Of a DNA stretch of 64,000 nt, positions 17,476 to 27,572 are shown piece by piece. A program made the translations under genes and the position numbers. Numbering within the stretch: position 1 is the first letter of the stretch; the number at the start of each line of letters is the position of its first letter. The DNA comes from JBMYYR01 sp965243605 (GTDB lineage: Bacteria; Bacteroidota; Bacteroidia; Flavobacteriales; CAJXXR01). The notes under the pieces are model-generated. The model saw nothing but the letters and a program-made list of their open reading frames with translations, did not search any database and was not told the DNA's origin. The stretch lies in NCBI GenBank assembly GCA_965243605.1, contig CBDEVQ010000121.1:1-64000 (forward strand), in the 5' to 3' direction.

Positions 17476-18087
17476 TTACAACGGTAATAAAAACCCCAAA
17501 TCTGACTCTAATTCAGTTTTAGTCATCATTTTAATAGATACTTTAAGCGGAATATCAACATTAGGCATATCATGTTGGTTTGTTGGCTCAACTTCTATAG
17601 CCTCTAACACATCAATTCCTTTTATAATTTGACCAAAAATCATATAATCACCATCCAGATTGGATAATCCAGATTCTTTATTGACAATATATATTTGACA
17701 AGCATTTGATTGTTTCTCTGGGTTTCCATCTCTACCCATTCCTAAAGCTCCATAAATATGTCCTAAACTGTCAACAAACTCTGGGTCTAACAAATATGGT
17801 GAATTCTCAAAGTATTGCACAGAATCCGGACAACCGCCTTGTATTACAAAATTCTTGATAACTCTATTAAACGTAAAATCATCATAATAATTCTCATTGG
17901 CTAACTCAATAAATTTTGATTTATGATTTGGAGTTGCATCGTGCAACCAAAAATACATATCTCCTAAACGTGTTTCTATATAACCAATTGGATATTCTTC
18001 CAATTTCGGCGAATTAGAATCTGATTTAGAACAACTAAATCCGATACTAATTAATAAGATGTAAATAAGTTTTATTGAGGTTTTCAT
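17476..18087 (-). CDS. Cyclophilin-type peptidyl-prolyl isomerase, lipoprotein
   Basis: 203 residues. MKTSIKLIYILLISIGFSC is a lipoprotein signal with Cys19, followed by SKSDSNSPK. The cyclophilin domain shows FTFNRVIKNFVIQGGCPD, GALGMGRDGNPEKQSNACQI and GQIIKGIDVLEAIE. The active-site Arg of FNRVI is present. The enzyme probably assists folding of exported proteins in the periplasm or at the outer membrane. The gene converges with the epimerase gene, with a weak hairpin between them. Confidence 0.9.
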   Translation of the reverse strand: MKTSIKLIYILLISIGFSCSKSDSNSPKLEEYPIGYIETRLGDMYFWLHDATPNHKSKFIELANENYYDDFTFNRVIKNFVIQGGCPDSVQYFENSPYLLDPEFVDSLGHIYGALGMGRDGNPEKQSNACQIYIVNKESGLSNLDGDYMIFGQIIKGIDVLEAIEVEPTNQHDMPNVDIPLKVSIKMMTKTELESDLGFLLPL

Positions 18088-18315
18088 AAGTCATGATCAT
18101 TTAAAAGTCTAAGATATCATTTTAGAAAAAAACAACAGCAAAAAAGATATAAAAATACGAAAAACAAAACAAACAACATTGATTAAAATGAATTATAAAA
18201 CAACGTTTTAACTGACATATTACTTAAATTTGAAATGGTATTTTTCATGACGCATGATAGATATGAATTGATATTTATCTCGCCATAAGTTCTATAATAA
18301 AACCATAAAAAAAAA

Positions 18316-19584
18316 ATGAATATACCCGACATTGACTTGCCACGACTTGTAGTTATTGGTTGTGGATTTGCAGGCCTAAAATTTTCAAAAAAAATTGATT
18401 CAACCAAATATCAAATCGTTCTGATTGATAAAAATAACTATCATACCTTTCAACCGCTCCTCTATCAAGTGGCCAGTAGTGGATTAGAGCCCGACTCTAT
18501 TGTTTACCCTATTCGGAAAATATTTAAAGGTAAGCCGCACTTCTATTTTCGCATGGCCGATACACTTAATATCGATCAAGAAAACAAAATGGTTATGACT
18601 TCAATAGGAAATTTATCTTATGATAAATTAATTATTGCAACAGGAGCAACATCCAATTTTTTTGGAATGCAAAACATTGAGAAATATTCTGTTCCAATGA
18701 AAAGCCTTATTGAAGCTTTAAATTTAAGGAGTTTAATTATTCAAAATTTTGAAGAAGCTCTAAATACTTCAGACTTAGAAGAAAGAGAACGTTTAATGAA
18801 TTTTGTAATTGTTGGTGCTGGTCCTACAGGTGTGGAATTGGCTGGTGCTCTTGCTGAGCTAAAAGCACATATTTTACCTAATGATTATCCTGATTTAGAC
18901 ATTAGGCGTATGCAAATTCATATTATTGAAGCAAACACACGAGTATTGGCTGCAATGAGTGAAGAATCCTCTAAAAAATCTGAAACTTACCTTAAGAAAA
19001 GAGGTGTTCATATTTGGTTGGATACAATGGTTAAAGATTACGATGGAAAAACCATATTAACCAATAAAAAGACCTTTGAATCTAATACTTTAATTTGGGC
19101 TGCTGGTATTAAAGGTAGCTTTCCAAAAGGACTCGCAATTAACGCTTCAAGAGCTAATCGTATTATTGTAGATGAGGTAAATGCCATAAAAAACACAACG
19201 GATATATATGCCATTGGAGATGTTGCCCAAATAGAAAGTGAAGAATACCCTAAAGGGAATGCAATGCTGGCTTCAGTTGCCGAACAACAAGGTAGACATT
19301 TAGCTAAGAATTTTAATGCATTAACCAAGAACAAACCAATGGTACCATTTGTTTACAATGACAAAGGAACAATGGCCACTATAGGTAGAAATAAAGCCGT
19401 TGTAGATTTAGCCTATATTAAATTTGGAGGCTTTATAGGTTGGATGACCTGGATGTTTGTACATCTAATGCTTCTTGTTGATTTTAGAAGTAGACTTGTG
19501 GTTTTTATTAACTGGGTATGGAGTTATATTAATTACGATAAAGGAACACGCTTAATTGTAAGAAAATACAACAAAAAACAATAG
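18316..19584 (+). CDS. ndh: Type II NADH:quinone oxidoreductase (NDH-2)
   Basis: 422 residues. Two Rossmann motifs, VVIGCGFAGLKFSKKI for FAD and FVIVGAGPTGVELAGALAEL for NADH, plus YHTFQPLLYQVASSGLEP, typical of NDH-2, and IYAIGDVAQIE for the flavin ribityl. The C-terminus GFIGWMTWMFVHLMLLVDFRS forms the amphipathic membrane anchor. It transfers electrons from NADH to menaquinone without pumping protons. A terminator shared with the helicase gene follows. Confidence 0.93.
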   Translation: MNIPDIDLPRLVVIGCGFAGLKFSKKIDSTKYQIVLIDKNNYHTFQPLLYQVASSGLEPDSIVYPIRKIFKGKPHFYFRMADTLNIDQENKMVMTSIGNLSYDKLIIATGATSNFFGMQNIEKYSVPMKSLIEALNLRSLIIQNFEEALNTSDLEERERLMNFVIVGAGPTGVELAGALAELKAHILPNDYPDLDIRRMQIHIIEANTRVLAAMSEESSKKSETYLKKRGVHIWLDTMVKDYDGKTILTNKKTFESNTLIWAAGIKGSFPKGLAINASRANRIIVDEVNAIKNTTDIYAIGDVAQIESEEYPKGNAMLASVAEQQGRHLAKNFNALTKNKPMVPFVYNDKGTMATIGRNKAVVDLAYIKFGGFIGWMTWMFVHLMLLVDFRSRLVVFINWVWSYINYDKGTRLIVRKYNKKQ

Positions 19585-19642
19585 ACATATTGATCTGAAT
19601 ATTTTTATTAAGGTTTAATTAAAACCAAAACTTTCAGATCAA

Positions 19643-19674
19643 AAAAAAAGCCTGCAAAATTGCAGGCTTTTTTT
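19643..19674. terminator. Bidirectional terminator between ndh and the helicase gene
   Basis: Arms AAAAAAAGCCTGCAA and TTGCAGGCTTTTTTT with a 2-nt loop. The right arm overlaps the stop codon of the convergent helicase gene. Confidence 0.9.
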
Positions 19675-20899
19675 ATTCTTTAGGCTTTCTAGGAGCTGTA
19701 TTTTTCTTTTTATAATACGGTTTTTTACGCTTATTACCTTTTGGTTTAGATGCTTTCCATTCTGGAGCTTCACCTAAGTTTTCTGGTGGGCTTAATTTTT
19801 CTAAATCACGTTCTATTAGACGTTCAATTTTAGAAAATTTATGCATGTCTTTTGGATTAACAAAAGTTATGGCCTCTCCTTTAGTATTTGCTCTGGCCGT
19901 TCTACCTACTCTATGTACGTAATCGGCAGGATCATGTGGGACATCAAAATTAATGACTAAATTAATTTCTTTTATATCTATACCTCTACTGATTACATCC
20001 GTAGCCACAAGAATTCTTATTCGTTTAGCTCTAAACTTACGAATAACTTCTTCTCGTTCCTCTTGTTCTAAATTAGAAGATATCCAACGTGCTGGAAATC
20101 CGTTTGATTTTAATGACCTAGTTATATCTGAGACTTTACTTTTTGTAGATGTAAAAACGATAATACTGTCATAGTGCTTCCTTTCTTTAAGAACATGGTT
20201 TAACAATCCTACCTTTTGGTTATCATAAGACAAATATACCTTTTGGTCTACCCCCTCTGCAGGTTTAGATATTGCTAATGCTATTTCTTCAGGATCGTTC
20301 AGAATTTTCTTTGCAAAAACACCAATACCTTTAGGCATGGTGGCACTAAACATTAATGTTTGTCTTTGTTCAGGCAGATAAGAAATAATGGTCTGTAAAT
20401 CATCAATAAAACCCATGTCTAACATTCGGTCCGCTTCATCTAGAACAAAATGTTTAAGATTATCTAGTTTTATGTGTCCTAATTTTAAATGGGACAACAG
20501 CTTTCCTGGCGTTGCAACAATAATATCAACCCCACTCTTTAGTGCTTTTCTTTCAGATGTATAATCATTTCCGCTACCACCACCATATACTGCTATAGAT
20601 TCAACTTGCACAAAATAAGACAACCCTTGGATCTGTTGTTCAATTTGCACCGCTAACTCTCGTGTTGGAACCATGATTATTGTATCTACACCTGGAGTCA
20701 TTTTAAATATTAACTTATTTAAAATAGGCAATACAAAAGCACCCGTTTTACCTGTTCCTGTTTGGGCACAAGCTAACAAATCTTTATCTTTAAGAATTAA
20801 TGGAATGGCTTGTTCTTGAATAGGAGTTGCTTGAGTAAAACCCATATAATCAATAGCATCCAATAATTCGTATTCTAGTTGGAGATCTTCAAAATTCAT
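19673..20899 (-). CDS. DEAD-box ATP-dependent RNA helicase (RhlE-like)
   Basis: 408 residues with every helicase motif: Q motif GFTQATPIQEQAIP, motif I ACAQTGTGKTGAF, Ia PTRELAVQI, II VLDEADRMLDMGF, III SATMP, V ATDVISRGIDI and VI HRVGRTARA. The C-terminal 40 residues are basic (KGNKRKKPYYKKKN), as in RhlE/CshA-type proteins that bind RNA non-specifically. It probably acts in ribosome assembly or mRNA decay, often at low temperature. It appears monocistronic. Confidence 0.95.
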   Translation of the reverse strand: MNFEDLQLEYELLDAIDYMGFTQATPIQEQAIPLILKDKDLLACAQTGTGKTGAFVLPILNKLIFKMTPGVDTIIMVPTRELAVQIEQQIQGLSYFVQVESIAVYGGGSGNDYTSERKALKSGVDIIVATPGKLLSHLKLGHIKLDNLKHFVLDEADRMLDMGFIDDLQTIISYLPEQRQTLMFSATMPKGIGVFAKKILNDPEEIALAISKPAEGVDQKVYLSYDNQKVGLLNHVLKERKHYDSIIVFTSTKSKVSDITRSLKSNGFPARWISSNLEQEEREEVIRKFRAKRIRILVATDVISRGIDIKEINLVINFDVPHDPADYVHRVGRTARANTKGEAITFVNPKDMHKFSKIERLIERDLEKLSPPENLGEAPEWKASKPKGNKRKKPYYKKKNTAPRKPKE

Positions 20900-21066
20900 T
20901 AAAGAATGGTTTATATATTATAAAAAAGTTAGTATAAACCAACTTAATAAATAGAGGTTAATGTTATAAACTCAACATGTTTTAAACCAACATGTCTTAT
21001 AATTTAATTAACAATCGTTATTGGTAAATGTAATTCTTTTTTTTGATGAAAACCACCTTTCTTGTT

Positions 21067-21927
21067 TTACTTTATAGACTTGCTAGAAAACCAATACCAT
21101 TTTAAAATATCAAATGCTCTTAAATTATAAAAAAACGTAACGAGAATATGTAATATAGGAAGAATAGGAATCAAAGCCACTCTTATTAATCCTCTAAATT
21201 TCAGCTTTTCATGAAACTCGATCAACTTTGAATGCTCTTTTGTTACTTTATTTTGACTGTAGAGTTTATGTAAATTCCTAACCCCTTCTTTTGTTTTACG
21301 AATAAATACATCATCAGCTTCTAATCCTAAATGAAGTAATGGTGCATAACATGTTTCAATCGAAAAACCATTCTTTTCGCACTCAATGCCAAACAAGGTA
21401 TCTTCATGCCCGTATCCTTTTATATTTTCATTAAATTGTACAGACATAAAAGCAGTCTTATCCATGAGGAAATTATTAGAAGCAAACCCTTTCTTCTCCA
21501 AGGCACCTTCCTCTCTTTCTTTTCCATATACCCAACGTAATGTTGGATCTTCTCCATCTAACAACTCATTATATGCAGTTCCACCACATAAAATTGTATT
21601 CTTATTATTAAACGTCTTTAAATACTGGTCTAAAAAATCAGAATTTTTCGGATACGAGTCTCCATCTAAAAAAAGTAAAACATCATATTCTGAATGACTT
21701 GCAAGTAAATTTCTTATTTTAGATCGCCCAATATTTTCTGCTAAAATTTGATATTTAACAAAAGGTAAATGATTAAACGTTATTGAGTGTTTTTCATCTG
21801 AAGCATCATCATATACCAAAATTTCGAAAGGGATTGTTAACAACGATGCTTGTTTATGTAACTCAACAATAAACGCGTTAACATTCCAATTATAAACGGG
21901 TATTAATATGGACAATCCTAAACCCAT
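21067..21927 (-). CDS. Family 2 glycosyltransferase, membrane-associated
   Basis: 286 residues. The GT-A fold starts with LSILIPVYNWN, has the nucleotide-binding VYDDASDE, the metal-binding DxD in LLFLDGDSYPKNSDFL, and YGHEDTLFGIE as the acceptor-side motif (like ED of chain transferases). A C-terminal hydrophobic stretch (VALIPILPILHILVTFF) probably binds the membrane. It overlaps the upstream ftsE-like gene by 10 bp and is translated with it. It likely acts on a cell-surface glycan; donor and acceptor are unknown. Confidence 0.88.
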   Translation of the reverse strand: MGLGLSILIPVYNWNVNAFIVELHKQASLLTIPFEILVYDDASDEKHSITFNHLPFVKYQILAENIGRSKIRNLLASHSEYDVLLFLDGDSYPKNSDFLDQYLKTFNNKNTILCGGTAYNELLDGEDPTLRWVYGKEREEGALEKKGFASNNFLMDKTAFMSVQFNENIKGYGHEDTLFGIECEKNGFSIETCYAPLLHLGLEADDVFIRKTKEGVRNLHKLYSQNKVTKEHSKLIEFHEKLKFRGLIRVALIPILPILHILVTFFYNLRAFDILKWYWFSSKSIK

Positions 21928-22601
21928 TCTGGTAACTCTTCAATTTGATCTAATTTTCCTTTAGAACACAAATACATGGTTGAAGGAAATTCATTAACAA
22001 TAGAATAATCATGAGTAACCATTATTACGGCTTGACCACCTTCTTGTATTTGCTTTAACAACCGAACTATTTCTCTTGACGTTTTAGGATCTAAATTTCC
22101 AGTTGGTTCATCTGCAATGATTATTTGAGGATCATTTAATAAAGCTCTGGCAATAGCAATTCGCTGTTTTTCTCCTCCAGAAAGCTCATGAATGGATTTA
22201 AGCCTCTTGTTTTGCATCCCAACCATCAATAAGGATTCTTCTATTTTATGCTGTATCTTTTTCTTATCCTTCCAATCTGTTGCTTGTAATACAAATCTTA
22301 AGTTATCTTCAACATTGTACTCAGGCAGTAACTGAAAATCTTGAAACACAACACCTAACTTTCGTCTTAATAGATGCACTTCTTTACGGGCAAGTAAATT
22401 CATTTTAAAACTACAAACAGTCATATCTCCCTTTGTCATTGGAATATCTGCGTAAATTAATTTTAACAAACTACTTTTTCCGCTCCCTGTTTTACCTAGT
22501 AAATAGACCCATTCACCTTTTTTTATCTCTAAATTCACTTTTGATAAAATCAAATGATTATCTTGGTGTACATCAACGTTTTTCAAATCAATTAAACTCA
22601 T
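21918..22601 (-). CDS. ftsE: FtsE-type ABC ATPase (cell division)
   Basis: About 227 residues from the start at 22601 (MSLIDLKNVDV); a longer frame to 22649 adds 16 unlikely hydrophobic residues. Walker A is LLGKTGSGKSSLLKLIYAD, the Q-loop is VVFQDFQLLPEY, the signature is LSGGEKQRIAIARALL, and Walker B is IIADEPTGNLDP. The QLLP and short length match FtsE of the FtsEX complex, which controls peptidoglycan hydrolases at the septum. No ftsX lies beside it. It is followed by the overlapping glycosyltransferase gene. Confidence 0.88.
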   Translation of the reverse strand: MSLIDLKNVDVHQDNHLILSKVNLEIKKGEWVYLLGKTGSGKSSLLKLIYADIPMTKGDMTVCSFKMNLLARKEVHLLRRKLGVVFQDFQLLPEYNVEDNLRFVLQATDWKDKKKIQHKIEESLLMVGMQNKRLKSIHELSGGEKQRIAIARALLNDPQIIIADEPTGNLDPKTSREIVRLLKQIQEGGQAVIMVTHDYSIVNEFPSTMYLCSKGKLDQIEELPEWV

Positions 22602-22686
22602 CGGTTTCTTGGGTTTTATTAACAATAAAATTTTTACAAAGAAACACATTATTGTTTCAATTGTTTAACTTAGCCAAAATATAAAA

Positions 22687-23784
22687 ATGAAAATAAAGAT
22701 GCATAAAAATATTGCGATTTTTCTTTTTTCTAGCTTAGTAACCTATTCTATTTCGGCACAAACTACTAATTCTTTACAAGCCGATTATCAGAAATTACAA
22801 AAAATAGATTATCTCTTTAACGACGGACAATTTGCTTTAGCACAAGAGCAATTGGAAAATTATATTCAAAAAGACATTCAATTAAAAACAACAGATGGTA
22901 ATGTTATTCACGCTCAAATGATGAGGTGTTTATGCGCTATTCGGTTAGAATTACCAAATGCCATGCAACTGTCTGAACGATTTTTACAAGACCACCCAAT
23001 GTCTTCGGAAAAGAATTATCTAAATTATGAATTAGCCAACAATCAATTCAACAAAGGAAATTACGATAAGGCCATTCATTATTTTGAACAATGTGATTCT
23101 GAATTTCTAGAAAAAGACAAACAAGATAAGTTTCATATTTACTCTGCATATTCATTATTTAAACAAGGTAAAACAGAATTAGCTTTAGAAAAATTTGAAA
23201 CATTAACTAAAGGTGATAATCGTTTTAAATATGAAGCCCATTTATATAAAGGGTTAATCCATTACGAACAAAAAGATTGGATAAAAGCCATTCATGAATT
23301 TGAAGTTGCAAAGACTAATTTAGAAGCGGACAAATGGGCTGTATATTATGCCCAGAGCCTTTATAATCTTAAACGTTATAACGATGCTTCACAATTTTGT
23401 AAATCCACTAATAATGTATCTGTTGATAATAAAAATCAATTAAACATTATTGAAGGTATGGGGTATAACCAAAGTGGTCAACATCCTAAGTCTATTAACA
23501 TTTTACATCCAATAAATAATTTACCTAGCGATGCCCAATACGCTTTAGGATATTCATATGTAAAAACGGATCAGAATAATGAAGCTAAAGCTGCGCTAAT
23601 TAAAGTGGCGACTAATCCTAATCCAGATATTTATCAGAATGCTCAATTCTTACTTGCTAAAATTGCTTTAGAAACAGATCAAAAAGCAGAAGCAATAACT
23701 GCACTTAAGAAGGTTATTGAAATTGACCGTGATAAAAAAAATTACGGAAAATGCACATTATCAAATTATAAAATTGAGTTTTGA
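22687..23784 (+). CDS. N-terminal part of a large TPR protein (frameshifted)
   Basis: 365 codons. A signal peptide (MHKNIAIFLFSSLVTYSISA) is followed by tetratricopeptide repeats such as NYLNYELANNQFNKGNYDKA and AHLYKGLIHYEQKDWIKAIH. At 23734-23741 the coding sequence has a run of eight A. The frame then leaves the TPR pattern, reads NYGKCTLSNYKIEF and stops, while the repeats continue in the +1 frame to 25678. With seven A the two parts form one protein of 996 residues. Such exported TPR proteins are common beside outer-membrane barrels in Flavobacteria. The break may be a real mutation, transcriptional slippage or a sequencing error. Confidence 0.8.
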   Translation: MKIKMHKNIAIFLFSSLVTYSISAQTTNSLQADYQKLQKIDYLFNDGQFALAQEQLENYIQKDIQLKTTDGNVIHAQMMRCLCAIRLELPNAMQLSERFLQDHPMSSEKNYLNYELANNQFNKGNYDKAIHYFEQCDSEFLEKDKQDKFHIYSAYSLFKQGKTELALEKFETLTKGDNRFKYEAHLYKGLIHYEQKDWIKAIHEFEVAKTNLEADKWAVYYAQSLYNLKRYNDASQFCKSTNNVSVDNKNQLNIIEGMGYNQSGQHPKSINILHPINNLPSDAQYALGYSYVKTDQNNEAKAALIKVATNPNPDIYQNAQFLLAKIALETDQKAEAITALKKVIEIDRDKKNYGKCTLSNYKIEF

Positions 23785-25678
23785 GCACGATGATATTTTT
23801 ACAGATACCGAAGAATTAATTCTTCAATTCACTCAAAAGTATCCATCCTCAATATATTTAGAAGAGGTATATGATATCTTAACCCAGAATTATGTTAAGA
23901 AAAAACAATATTCTAAAGCCATAAGTACACTTGAAGATTTAGAATCAAAACATATCCGCTTAAAAAAACTTTATCAAGAAATTTGTTTGTTTAGAGGAAT
24001 TCAACTTTACAACAATCAAGATTATGATAATGCAATAGCCTTATTTAATAAGTCGAAACAAGAACCCGTAAATAAAGCATATACAGATAAAGCTAAATTT
24101 TGGACGGCAGAAGCCTATTATCAAAAAGGAGATAATAACGCTGCCATTTCCCACTATCTTTTATATGACAAAGTTCATTCTAATAAAAATAGTGCAGAAA
24201 ACACTCAAATTTATTACAACTTAGCATATGCTTATCTAAACAAAGGTGACTATAGTTTAGCCATTAAGTACTTAAATAAATTTCTAAAGAATAAAGATTT
24301 GTCATCATCAAAAAAGGTTGATGCGTTCTTACGTCTTGGAGATGCAAATATGATGGTAGAAAATTATTCATCTGCTAAAACATATTTTAGAAAAGCCTCT
24401 ATCATATCTGGAGATCATGCTGATTATGCAGCCTATTCAGAAGCTGTTTGTAATCGTTTATTAGAAGATTTTACTGGTGAAGTAAGTATTCTAACAAACT
24501 TTGATAAAGCATATCCACGATCTATTTATAAAGACGATGCTAAATTTCAATTGGCAGAAGCCTATTTAAATAAGTATAAGTATGACGAAGCTAGAGTAGA
24601 ATACAAAGCATTAATCCAGAAATTTCCTAAAAGTGAATTTTACAGTACAAGTGAATTAAAGCTTGCGACTATTAATTATAACCAAGGATTAAATGAACTG
24701 GCTTTACAAGATTTTAAAGCTATAGTATCTAAATATCCAAATTCAAAAATCTCTAAAGAGGCTATACGTTTAATTCGAAATATATATTTTGATATTCAAA
24801 TGCCTCAAGAATATCATAACTATGTAGCTCAATTGGATTTCCATAGCGAATCTGAAGAAGGCTTAGATGACTACAGTTATTTCCCTGCTCACAAGCAATT
24901 TACAAATGGTGATTATGTAGCTGCACAAAGTGGATTTGAATTTTACCTTAAAAAATATCCAAACGGAACACATAAAAATGAAGCCAATTACTACTTGGCT
25001 GAATGTTATTTAAAAACTGAAGACCTAGAAAAAGCTGAGCAAGCCTTACAAGAAGTCGCAAACTCTACTATGGGAGAGTTATCTGAAGATGCCTTATTAA
25101 AATTAGCTAAGATTAATTACAATAAACAAGCATATCAAACTTCTCGTGATTACTATCAACAACTGTTTGATCATTCAAGGTATCAAACGTATACACAAGA
25201 TGCTCAAATTGGTTTAATGCAAACCAATTATAAACTTGGAAATTATCAGGAGGTTATGCGTTTTGCAACTAAGATTCTTAACCTGACTAATATAGACGAA
25301 AAACAAAAATCTAATACTCGATACCTATTAGCTATTTCTGCATTTGAAAATCATTCATTTAAAATAGCTAAAGATAATTTTAAATATTTCTTAGAAGATT
25401 ATTCTCCAAAACAAGCAGAAGCGCATTTCTACATGCTTAAAATGCTTGATAACGAAGAAGAATCTCATCTAGTAATTGCATACATTCATAAAAACATTGA
25501 TGTATTTAAAAAAGACGATCAAAGATTCTTATACCAAAGCTTAATGCTATACGGTAACGCTTTAACTGCGGTAAACAACAATAATTCGGCAATTACGGCG
25601 TATACCGGGATAATCGAAAAATGTAAGGATGAAAACATCGTTAATAAGGCTAAAGAAGCATTAAGTAAATTGCAATAA
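23717..25678 (+). CDS. C-terminal part of the large TPR protein (frameshifted)
   Basis: The frame can be read from a TTG at 23717, but its true beginning is probably the shift site at 23741, where ITENAHYQIIKLSFEHDD continues the upstream repeats. At least a dozen TPR-like helices follow, e.g. TQIYYNLAYAYLNKGDYSLA and DAKFQLAEAYLNKYKYDEA. Repeats of this YbgF/BamD-like type with aromatic residues mediate protein contacts in the periplasm. It has no signal peptide of its own, so if translated alone it would stay in the cytosol. It ends 15 bp before the barrel protein gene, which is probably co-transcribed. Confidence 0.8.
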   Translation: MKLTVIKKITENAHYQIIKLSFEHDDIFTDTEELILQFTQKYPSSIYLEEVYDILTQNYVKKKQYSKAISTLEDLESKHIRLKKLYQEICLFRGIQLYNNQDYDNAIALFNKSKQEPVNKAYTDKAKFWTAEAYYQKGDNNAAISHYLLYDKVHSNKNSAENTQIYYNLAYAYLNKGDYSLAIKYLNKFLKNKDLSSSKKVDAFLRLGDANMMVENYSSAKTYFRKASIISGDHADYAAYSEAVCNRLLEDFTGEVSILTNFDKAYPRSIYKDDAKFQLAEAYLNKYKYDEARVEYKALIQKFPKSEFYSTSELKLATINYNQGLNELALQDFKAIVSKYPNSKISKEAIRLIRNIYFDIQMPQEYHNYVAQLDFHSESEEGLDDYSYFPAHKQFTNGDYVAAQSGFEFYLKKYPNGTHKNEANYYLAECYLKTEDLEKAEQALQEVANSTMGELSEDALLKLAKINYNKQAYQTSRDYYQQLFDHSRYQTYTQDAQIGLMQTNYKLGNYQEVMRFATKILNLTNIDEKQKSNTRYLLAISAFENHSFKIAKDNFKYFLEDYSPKQAEAHFYMLKMLDNEEESHLVIAYIHKNIDVFKKDDQRFLYQSLMLYGNALTAVNNNNSAITAYTGIIEKCKDENIVNKAKEALSKLQ

Positions 25679-25692
25679 TCTATTGTAAAAAA

Positions 25693-27375
25693 ATGATACA
25701 ACAGATGAAGACTAAACATATACTTGCAATTGGGTTATCCTTTTGCTTATTCAATACATTCGCTCAAGAGAATCAATCAGATTCTTTAGTTATAGACCAA
25801 ATTGATATTGTTAAAAAGTATCAGTATGCGATTAAAAAAGTAAAGAAATTAGACTCTCAACCACAGTTTTTAGATTCTAACTTTATTACAAGTGCATTCT
25901 CCTATGAACTACCTTTGGTAGGAAACAGAGAGTCTGAGCCTATTACATCCTCAATTAATCAAGCGTTTTTTAAGTTAGATTCAGACTCAAGTAAAACGCC
26001 AACATATTCCAATTATATTATTGGAGCCTTTAGTACAAAAGCTAATCCATTTGCGGAACTTTCGTTTGCTGAAGAATTAGATAATTTTAAATTTGGACTT
26101 TTTGGACAATACCATGCCGATAATCAGAAAGATAATGAAGATCCATTTTTTGGGTTTGAACACGCTAGATTAAATGGATATTTAGATTATTTGAAAGAAA
26201 ATTTACTGTTTCAATCCGAATTTGGGTTCAAAAACCAAGAGGAAAATTTAGTTCAAGATTTAGGTACAAGATATGATTATGATAAAATTTCATATCAAAA
26301 TTATAATGCGAAAATTGGAATCGAAAACTTAAGTAAACGCAGTTTTTTAAAACACCTATTTCTGGAATATAAAGGCCTTCAAGAAAAAAATAACAATTCC
26401 GAAAATTACATGCATATTGGTGCTGGAATTTCAGACTATTTAGCCCAAGAAAGTCTTTTATGGAGAGTGAATTTCAATTATCACCTTTCTGTTAATGAAA
26501 TGGATGACAATACGCTTGATAATAATCTTGGACTCTTGGATATAACTCCACAAATTCAAGGAGATCATGAGAAATTGTATTACACAATAGGTTTAAATAC
26601 AATTATGGCTTGGGATGATAATCATTTGGGTAAAAATGGTACAACTTATCTTATTCCAGACATTTCATTAACGTACCGATTTGATAAGACCTTAAACCTA
26701 AATGCTGGATTTAAGGCCGATTACGAGTTATATAACTACATTAACATTCAAAATATTAACCCATATCTTACTGAGGATGGATTAAATACAAAAACACGAG
26801 TTTCTAAATTGGCTTATGCTAATTTAGATGGTATTATCTCAGGTATCAAATATCAAATTGGAGGACAATATAACATTGGTAGCAATCGATTATTTTATCA
26901 AACCGAAGCCATTAACTCTCATGTTTACGAAGCATATTATGAGACAGGTGATTATATGGCTTTAACTGTAAACTTAGATTACCAATACACCAAAAATATC
27001 AGTTTACAATTAAGCGCTACTGCTCAGCAATACCATTTAGATAGTAAAGCGAAGGCAAGTCATACTCCTGCTTTAATTGCCCATTTAAAATCGTTGTATC
27101 AAATGAACACCCAATTCGCGATTTATGGAACTCTAAATTTTGCAACGAAGCAATATATGATCAGTAATTCTAAATTTAATGATCCAACAGCTAGATCAAT
27201 TCAAAAAACAATTGATCCAAGGTTCGATTTATCTTTAGGTGCACATTACGATATTAAGCCACAATGGCGTATATTTGCAGAAGTAAATAACGTATTTAAT
27301 AATAAATATGAACGCTGGGGTTCTTACCTCCACAAAGGGGCTTATTTTACTGGTGGATTTAGATTCAAATTCTAA
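25693..27375 (+). CDS. Outer-membrane beta-barrel protein (TonB-receptor-like barrel, no plug seen)
   Basis: 560 residues. The better start is probably the Met at 25705 (MKTKHILAIGLSFCLFNTFA, signal peptide). After a short linker the protein is made of amphipathic strands with aromatic girdles (FKFGLFGQYHADNQ, YMHIGAGISDYLAQ, ISLQLSATAQQYHL). It ends AEVNNVFNNKYERWGSY and GAYFTGGFRFKF, the last-strand pattern of TonB-dependent receptors. There is no TonB box or plug domain. It follows the TPR gene by 15 bp; the pair may form one envelope complex. Role unknown. Confidence 0.8.
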   Translation: MIQQMKTKHILAIGLSFCLFNTFAQENQSDSLVIDQIDIVKKYQYAIKKVKKLDSQPQFLDSNFITSAFSYELPLVGNRESEPITSSINQAFFKLDSDSSKTPTYSNYIIGAFSTKANPFAELSFAEELDNFKFGLFGQYHADNQKDNEDPFFGFEHARLNGYLDYLKENLLFQSEFGFKNQEENLVQDLGTRYDYDKISYQNYNAKIGIENLSKRSFLKHLFLEYKGLQEKNNNSENYMHIGAGISDYLAQESLLWRVNFNYHLSVNEMDDNTLDNNLGLLDITPQIQGDHEKLYYTIGLNTIMAWDDNHLGKNGTTYLIPDISLTYRFDKTLNLNAGFKADYELYNYINIQNINPYLTEDGLNTKTRVSKLAYANLDGIISGIKYQIGGQYNIGSNRLFYQTEAINSHVYEAYYETGDYMALTVNLDYQYTKNISLQLSATAQQYHLDSKAKASHTPALIAHLKSLYQMNTQFAIYGTLNFATKQYMISNSKFNDPTARSIQKTIDPRFDLSLGAHYDIKPQWRIFAEVNNVFNNKYERWGSYLHKGAYFTGGFRFKF

Positions 27376-27407
27376 TAAAATTATAGTCTAAAATTCATTA
27401 AAAAAAT

Positions 27408-27415
27408 TATCTTTG
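27408..27415 (+). promoter_or_regulatory. Putative -7 box upstream of gyrB
   Basis: TATCTTTG matches TAnnTTTG. It lies 158 bp before the gyrB start, implying a long untranslated leader if used. The 197-bp gap holds no other element I recognise. Confidence 0.35.
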
Positions 27416-27572
27416 TTAGGCTAATTTCGTTGGACTTTAATCATAAAAAAGCTCTAATTAAATTGTCAATAATTTATATTGATTGTTTAATGGACTTTCA
27501 CCTTCGATATAGCCTATATATTAAACAAAATAAGTCGCTACTATAGCGCAGGTTTACAACAAACAAATTACG

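Noticed and set aside
23717..23741. Programmed ribosomal frameshift in the TPR gene
   Set aside because: The required direction is +1 and no stimulatory structure or stop-codon-based signal is seen; slippage on A8 at transcription, mutation or sequencing error is more likely.
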